NCBI GenBank assembly: GCA_902801625.1
Contig: CADCJI010000004.1
Coordinates: 62,001-126,000 of the forward strand
Direction: 5' to 3'
Length of the DNA: 64,000 nt
Source: an uncultured Bacteroidia bacterium
Lineage (GTDB): Bacteria > Bacteroidota > Bacteroidia > Bacteroidales > F082
Below, piece after piece: positions 59,557 to 64,000 of this stretch; the first letter of the stretch is position 1, and every line of letters begins with the position of its first letter. The position numbers were made by a program, and so were the translations under genes. The notes under the pieces were generated by a model. The model saw nothing but the letters and a program-made list of their open reading frames with translations, ran no database searches and was not told the origin of the DNA.

Positions 59557-60444
59557 ATGCAACATAGATTGACATTGATTTCTTTGCTATTCGTGGTCTT
59601 GTTGGCCACCTCATGCAATGTGGAACGTTCCGAAAAGTACCAAGCCCTTTTGGCAGAACGTGATTCTTTGTACACCGAAGCTGTGGCTTCGAAAGGTGGT
59701 TTCGACCAAGCGTTGAACACCATCAACGAGATTGAAGCAGCCCTAGAGGCGGTGCGCGCCCAGGAAAACATCATCATGATGGATAATCAAGAGGGCAATA
59801 CTAACAAGGCTGTTACCGAGATTAACGCCATCCAGCAGACCTTGCAGGAGAACCGCCAAAAGATCGAAAAACTTGAGAAGCAGCTGGCCGAACAGGGCGC
59901 AACTTCAAAGGCCTTGAACCAGACTGTGAATCGCTTGAAGAAACAATTGGAAGAAAAAGACACCTATATCAGTAGCTTGAAGGATGAATTGCAACAGAGT
60001 CGCGAGCAAATCGCCGAACTGAATGAACAGGTGACCGACCTGAATAACAACATCAGCGAGTTGAGCACCAACTTGGATGTGATGGCGGTTCAGAACGCAG
60101 CGCAACAGGCTACCATCGAAAACCAAGATGCCATGCTGAACACAGTGTGGATTTGCATCGCCCCTCAGCAGACATTGGTTGAGAAGGGTATCCTCAGCAA
60201 AGGCGGACTGTTCCAATCGAGCGCCATCTCCAAGCAAGGCTTCGACAAGACACAGTTTGTGGAAGGCAACAAGCGCGAACTGGAGCTCATCCCGCTGAAT
60301 ACCAAGAAGGCCAAAATCATGACCACCCACCCGGAAAGCAGCTATCAGATTAATGAAGGAGAGGAAGGGGCTCAGACCTTGCAAATCCTCGACAAGGAAG
60401 CTTTCTGGAGTATGTCGAATTATTTGGTAGTATCCATCAAATAA
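59557..60444 (+). CDS. Coiled-coil lipoprotein
   Basis: 295 residues. Lipobox LLATSC (Cys20). A long coiled coil runs from about 45 to 200 (INAIQQTLQENRQKIEKLEKQLAEQ, LNQTVNRLKKQLEEKD), then a compact C-terminal part with VWICIAPQQTLVEKGILSK. Similar Bacteroidetes lipoproteins are annotated as hypothetical. It may anchor or space envelope complexes (inference). Followed by a terminator. Confidence 0.75.
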   Translation: MQHRLTLISLLFVVLLATSCNVERSEKYQALLAERDSLYTEAVASKGGFDQALNTINEIEAALEAVRAQENIIMMDNQEGNTNKAVTEINAIQQTLQENRQKIEKLEKQLAEQGATSKALNQTVNRLKKQLEEKDTYISSLKDELQQSREQIAELNEQVTDLNNNISELSTNLDVMAVQNAAQQATIENQDAMLNTVWICIAPQQTLVEKGILSKGGLFQSSAISKQGFDKTQFVEGNKRELELIPLNTKKAKIMTTHPESSYQINEGEEGAQTLQILDKEAFWSMSNYLVVSIK

Positions 60445-60489
60445 AAATCCGTTAATACGGAACTGCTCGTTTTCAATTTTTTTAAAAAT

Positions 60490-60521
60490 GCCTCACATTT
60501 CCCCAATGTGGGGCTTTTTTT
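60490..60521 (+). terminator. Intrinsic terminator after the coiled-coil lipoprotein gene
   Basis: GCCTCACATT pairs with AATGTGGGGC (one T-G wobble), loop TCCCC, followed by seven T. Confidence 0.9.
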
Positions 60522-60530
60522 GTGTGTAAT

Positions 60531-60562
60531 TTTGTGGAATCTACGGAAAAATGTTATCTTTG
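60531..60562 (+). promoter_or_regulatory. Full-consensus promoter of the NtrC-type gene
   Basis: -33 TTTG (60531-60534), a spacer of exactly 20 bases, and -7 TATCTTTG (60555-60562). The ATG follows after only four bases, so the message is probably leaderless. Confidence 0.75.
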
Positions 60563-60566
60563 CGGC

Positions 60567-61904
60567 ATGAAATGTAGAATTCTAGTTGTGGAAGACGATG
60601 CCTCCTTCGGCCTGATGATTCAGACCTGGCTGAAGAAGAACGGTTATGAGGCCGTGCTTGCGTCGCGATACGAACAGGCCAAGATTGAAATTTCCAATGG
60701 TGACTTTGGCTTGATTCTCACCGATTTGCGTTTGCCCGATGGTGACGGTATCATCCTGATGACTTGGGTGCGAGAGAAGCTGAAGAGCAAGGTGCCCATC
60801 ATCGTGATGACGGGCTATGCCGAGGTGCAGACCGCCGTTTCGGCCATGAAACTCGGTGCTTTCGACTACCTCAAGAAACCTATCAATCCAAGTGTGTTGG
60901 AGGAGAAAATCGCTGCTGCGCTGACTTCGGGTGTTGACGAGGTTGAGGAAACCTTTGTCCCGGGCACCAAGCAGTGGGTGAGGGGTAACAGTCCCGCCAT
61001 GGTGCGGCTCTACAAACATGTGGAATTGGTGGCACCCACCAAGTTCTCCGTGTTGATTCTCGGCGAGAGTGGCACGGGCAAGGAATACATCGCGCGCATG
61101 ATCCACGAAAAAAGTCAGTTTAAGGACGGTCCTTTCATCCCCGTTGACTGTGGAAGTCTGTCGAAAGAGCTGGCGCCCAGTGAGTTGTTCGGCCATCTGA
61201 AAGGCTCGTTTACCTCTGCCATTGCCGACAAGAAAGGCGTGTTCGAGCAGGCTAAGGGTGGCACAGTGTTCCTTGATGAGGTGGGCAACCTGCCTTACGA
61301 GGTGCAGATGCAACTCTTGCGTGCCTTGCAGGAGCAGAAGGTGAGGCCAGTGGGCTCGGCCACCGACATCCAAGTGGATGTGCGCATCATTGCCGCCACC
61401 AACGAAGACTTGGAGCATGCCATCGAGGAAGGGCGCTTCCGTCAGGATTTGTTCCACCGCATCAACGAGTTCGCCATCGAGGTGCCGCCTTTGCGCGACC
61501 GTTTGGAGGACTTCGATGAGTTGACCGCCTTCTTCATCCGTCAGGCCAACGAGGAGTTGGGCAAGAATGTGAAGGGCATTTCAGAAGATGCCTTGCAGCG
61601 GATGAAAGAGCAACGCTGGAACGGCAACCTGCGTGAGTTGCGCAATGTGGTGCGTCGTTGTGTGCTGTTTGCAGAAAGTGAGAACATCGAGCTGGACGAC
61701 CTGCCAGTATTCAGCGCGCCCAACAAGAAGACCGTCATTGCCTCGGATGAGGATGACTGGGCCTTGCGTCCCGAGCATGAGAAGGAACAGATCGAAGCCG
61801 CCTTACAGAAGGCGAGGGGCAACAAGACCGTCGCGGCCAAACTGCTGCAAATCGACCGCAAGACCTTATATAATAAGATGCATCTATACGGAATTGAACT
61901 ATAA
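60567..61904 (+). CDS. NtrC-family sigma-54-type response regulator
   Basis: 445 residues from the ATG at 60567. Receiver domain 1-120 with DD at 10-11, phospho-Asp53 (LTDLRLPDGDG) and KKP. AAA domain about 140-370: Walker A GESGTGKE, Walker B GGTVFLDEVGNL, arginine-finger region VRIIAATNEDL and FRQDLFHRI. The GAFTGA loop that touches sigma-54 reads GSFTSA (about 213-218). Fis-type HTH at the end (KTVAAKLLQIDRKTLYNKM). It should activate sigma-54 promoters after phosphorylation; no histidine kinase is adjacent. The following secreted-protein gene starts 18 bases downstream. Confidence 0.9.
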   Translation: MKCRILVVEDDASFGLMIQTWLKKNGYEAVLASRYEQAKIEISNGDFGLILTDLRLPDGDGIILMTWVREKLKSKVPIIVMTGYAEVQTAVSAMKLGAFDYLKKPINPSVLEEKIAAALTSGVDEVEETFVPGTKQWVRGNSPAMVRLYKHVELVAPTKFSVLILGESGTGKEYIARMIHEKSQFKDGPFIPVDCGSLSKELAPSELFGHLKGSFTSAIADKKGVFEQAKGGTVFLDEVGNLPYEVQMQLLRALQEQKVRPVGSATDIQVDVRIIAATNEDLEHAIEEGRFRQDLFHRINEFAIEVPPLRDRLEDFDELTAFFIRQANEELGKNVKGISEDALQRMKEQRWNGNLRELRNVVRRCVLFAESENIELDDLPVFSAPNKKTVIASDEDDWALRPEHEKEQIEAALQKARGNKTVAAKLLQIDRKTLYNKMHLYGIEL

Positions 61905-61922
61905 TCCTGATCAGCTATTGCC

Positions 61923-62684
61923 ATGAAAAAAACAGTATTCTTAATATGTGGCGTGATGGCCCTGTTATTTGGCCTGGAAGCCAATGCCCAAAAACCTTAC
62001 AATATGGATGAGCTATATGAAATAGGAAAGCTCTCGAAGGGTTCTATCTCCGATTTTGTCTCATGGATGCTGGCAGAGCCGGAGGATGAATTGAATGGGC
62101 CCATGAGCGAGGCGTGGCAACTCTATCGGAAGAATAAGCCGTTGGGCAAGGGCACGACAATCATTTTGGATGAGAAGAACGGCTATTTCAGGTATGAGAT
62201 GGACTATGACAAGGAATACGAGGATGAAGAAGGTGAGCCGGTGGAAAGTATTACTGTTGTGGAGATGTGTGTCTGGAATTGTGCCGACGGGAAACATAAG
62301 CTGTTTGCTGAGAATGTTGGAGGCACCTATCAGGGGAAACCCCATAATGATGGACAATTTGACGGCGCCATGTTTTTCCTGTATGACAAGGCGACCCATA
62401 AGTTGTATGGTTTCAACGAAGCCATTGATAGTGAAGAACTGTCCAGCTTGGCACCTCTACAGTGGAGATATGATGGAGAACGGTATTTTGCCACCGACCA
62501 TGTGACGGGCGAGTGGAAACAGATGACCCAAGAGGAGTACGACAAATGGATGGAAGACCGCCCTGTGGTGACCCTGTCTCTGCCCCGCAGTGGAAAAGAC
62601 ATCAAGGCTCATATCTATACCTCGACTGGGAACAAGGAGCGGACCTTTGCTTGGGACGGCTACCGTTTCCACCTTTCAAAGTAG
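61923..62684 (+). CDS. Secreted protein of unknown function
   Basis: 253 residues with a signal peptide ending EANAQ. The mature protein is acidic with Trp/Tyr-rich strands (YFRYEMDYDKEYEDEEGEP, AMFFLYDKATHKLYGFNE) and a C-terminal beta part ending RTFAWDGYRFHLSK. It starts 18 bases after the NtrC-type gene, so it is probably co-transcribed. No family recognised. Confidence 0.7.
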   Translation: MKKTVFLICGVMALLFGLEANAQKPYNMDELYEIGKLSKGSISDFVSWMLAEPEDELNGPMSEAWQLYRKNKPLGKGTTIILDEKNGYFRYEMDYDKEYEDEEGEPVESITVVEMCVWNCADGKHKLFAENVGGTYQGKPHNDGQFDGAMFFLYDKATHKLYGFNEAIDSEELSSLAPLQWRYDGERYFATDHVTGEWKQMTQEEYDKWMEDRPVVTLSLPRSGKDIKAHIYTSTGNKERTFAWDGYRFHLSK

Positions 62685-62719
62685 TTTGCTTTTAGGCGAG
62701 GCAATGTTTGGGGTATTTC

Positions 62720-62899
62720 ATCGTTAATAACGATATATATCCTTATGCAATGGAGTGTTAGATAGTTATTAACGATTCAAAAGGGCATGGAATCAGACGT
62801 TTTGTCGTTCATAACAATAGTTGACCTGATTCGATAGTGTATGGAATCGTTATAAACGACCTAAATAGGCAAAGAATCGGACAATTTGTCATTGATAAC
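62720..62899. repeat. Five palindromes at 42-base spacing
   Basis: Near-palindromes of the type ATCGTTAATAACGAT begin at 62720, 62763, 62804, 62846 and 62888, i.e. steps of 43, 41, 42 and 42 bases (about four helical turns). The spacers also share ATGGAATC..GAC-type pieces, so the whole is a diverged tandem repeat. It sits between the secreted-protein gene and the DUF6261-type gene. Confidence 0.75.
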
Positions 62900-62957
62900 C
62901 TTTTGATTCCCTATTTGATACGGTTTTTGATGGTTGTTCGTCAATAAAATGTTCTTT

Positions 62958-63713
62958 ATGACTCCATCCAAATTCAACCAGGGCCTGGATTCCTTGTCGT
63001 TCCATACTGGAATTGATGAGATATGTCTTTGTCTTAATGACGTGCAGGCTGACGATTACATGTTGGGTCTTGTCCAAGAAGTGAAAGATGCCAACCAAAG
63101 GCTTTTAGATGCCCTACGTGTTGGCACGGCAAAGCATAATGTGCAAAAGGAAGTCAAACAGCTCAACGACAGCATTGTGGCGGCACATCGTTTCATCGAC
63201 TCGTGCTGCTATTTGCCCGATGCCGAGGTGAAGGCCAGTGCCAAGGCGCTCAAAAAGCTCTTCGGTTCCTATGGCAAACCTATTACACGGATGGACTTGT
63301 ACACCCAGATGACCGTGGTGAGTGTATTGCTTCGCGATTTGGCGCAACCCGAGATGCAAGTTCATGTGGAAAAGCTCCCCATGTTGCTGGAGCGTATCAA
63401 CGGCATTCAGGAAGCTTTGGATACATTATTGCATAAACACATGGATGTAATTTTGGACAAGAGCACGATGAAGAAGCACAAGCCTCTTCCCGTCCTGAAG
63501 CGTGAAGTTAATGAGAAGCTCGAAGTCTTGGTAACCTATCTACAGGCGATGGCATCAAAGGAACCTGAGGCCTATGGCAAGCCCTATGCGGTGGTGACAG
63601 CAATTATAACGCGGCTGAATGACACTTATACGGGCGGTGCGCCTAAAGCCTCAAGAAAAAGGGAAGATGCTGATGGAGCCTCGGAGGCTACGAGGGTTTC
63701 TATTGGGGCGTGA
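62958..63713 (+). CDS. DUF6261-type protein
   Basis: 251 residues from the ATG at 62958; two earlier starts (TTG 62934, ATG 62949) are possible. Mostly helical with no signal peptide: ANQRLLDALRVGTAKHNVQKEVKQLND, DLYTQMTVVSVLLRDL, MDVILDKSTMKKHKPLPVLKREVNEKL. Length and pattern match DUF6261, a Bacteroidetes family of unknown function. The last 25 residues are disordered (KASRKREDADGASEATR). Confidence 0.6.
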   Translation: MTPSKFNQGLDSLSFHTGIDEICLCLNDVQADDYMLGLVQEVKDANQRLLDALRVGTAKHNVQKEVKQLNDSIVAAHRFIDSCCYLPDAEVKASAKALKKLFGSYGKPITRMDLYTQMTVVSVLLRDLAQPEMQVHVEKLPMLLERINGIQEALDTLLHKHMDVILDKSTMKKHKPLPVLKREVNEKLEVLVTYLQAMASKEPEAYGKPYAVVTAIITRLNDTYTGGAPKASRKREDADGASEATRVSIGA

Positions 63714-63856
63714 AGAGGATCTTTGGATTGTTTATGGCTGATCCTAATGGCATGTGAGAGGTTTTGTTTAGTTGGAAAGGGATGGTAAGGACAAATGAAT
63801 AAAAAACAAGTGATTGAATTACATCTGAAATAGCAATGTTGATGCAAAATTATCAG

Positions 63857-63864
63857 TATTTTTG
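63857..63864 (+). promoter_or_regulatory. Promoter -7 box of the final gene
   Basis: TATTTTTG, 19 bases before the ATG at 63884. Confidence 0.6.
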
Positions 63865-63883
63865 CAATCTAAAACCAAACAAA

Positions 63884-64000
63884 ATGCTCATAAAAAGAAG
63901 TAAACAACATTGTTGTCATAGATACTACCTTTTCATTTGGGTTCTTATATTGTCAATGCTTTGCTCCCCATTGGTGTTGTCTGCCCAGCAGAAGCATGCT
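63884..64000 (+). CDS. Secreted protein, N-terminus only (partial)
   Basis: 39 codons reach the window edge. A basic start (MLIKRSKQHCCHRYY) is followed by a hydrophobic core (LFIWVLILSMLCSPLVL) and a cleavage-like SAQQ, i.e. a signal peptide. Nothing more can be said of the mature protein. Confidence 0.65.
   Translation, partial: MLIKRSKQHCCHRYYLFIWVLILSMLCSPLVLSAQQKHA

Noticed and set aside
1-64000. tRNA or rRNA genes
   Set aside because: I looked through the gaps between genes for cloverleaf arms and T-loop motifs and for conserved rRNA segments and found none; a covariance-model scan would settle it.

Overview
The window comes from a member of the Bacteroidota, most likely an uncultured gut- or rumen-type Bacteroidales. 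Three lines of sequence evidence support this. Promoters repeatedly show the Bacteroidetes -7 box TAnnTTTG about 15-40 bases before start codons. The primary sigma factor is short (288 aa) and lacks region 1.1. There are several secreted proteins with a type IX secretion (T9SS) C-terminal sorting domain, plus BACON domains, TonB-linked barrels and many lipoproteins. I saw no rRNA, tRNA, CRISPR array or complete insertion sequence.

Layout. 1-2.0 kb: the end of an HtrA-type protease, rpoD and an iron superoxide dismutase. 2.1-10.2 kb: cell-envelope genes (T9SS cargo, barrels, a metallophosphoesterase lipoprotein, a TonB-type receptor, a TPR-membrane-HTH lipoprotein, a short-repeat secreted protein). 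10.3-13.2 kb: a ParE/RelE toxin-antitoxin pair and a prolyl oligopeptidase. 13.4-14.1 kb: a decayed MntA/HepT-like pair and a long imperfect inverted repeat. 14.2-18.1 kb: two lipoproteins, the second a multidomain adhesin with a C-type-lectin-like tip, followed by a dense cluster of about eleven small hairpins. 18.3-19.9 kb: hipBA with its own operator. 19.9-26.9 kb: topoisomerase IV subunit B, a flippase and a CapA / beta-propeller / esterase-LysM operon. 27-34 kb: a galactose cluster read right to left (AraC-type regulator, galK, a SecD-like lipoprotein, a sugar nucleotidyltransferase, galM, an MFS permease). 34.1-41 kb: membrane and BACON-domain lipoproteins with one decayed copy, and T9SS cargo. 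41.2-44.2 kb: a translationally overlapping M64 peptidase and alpha-L-fucosidase. 44.3-50.3 kb: a uracil-glycosylase-like protein and a sirtuin, then an A/T-rich accessory stretch (AAA/nuclease fusion, a frameshifted RecG-like remnant, a DUF2971-like protein, a trypsin-like protease). 50.3-55.2 kb: a YbaK-type deacylase, a uvrA paralogue and an arginase-family enzyme. 55.3-64 kb: an uncharacterised two-gene operon, a zinc-ribbon lipoprotein, a YycJ-type hydrolase, a coiled-coil lipoprotein, an NtrC-type regulator, a DUF6261-type protein and a truncated secreted protein.

How the genes fit together. Sugar use (galactose cluster) and host-glycoprotein attack (M64 peptidase plus fucosidase) fit a mucosal or fibre-associated life. 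The T9SS cargo implies a type IX system elsewhere in the genome. The most unusual non-coding content is a set of structured repeats: a hairpin cluster at 17.74-18.13 kb, a 42-bp-periodic palindrome array at 62.72-62.90 kb, a REP-like family with covarying stems at 44.9 and 50.9-51.1 kb, and several MITE-like inverted repeats.
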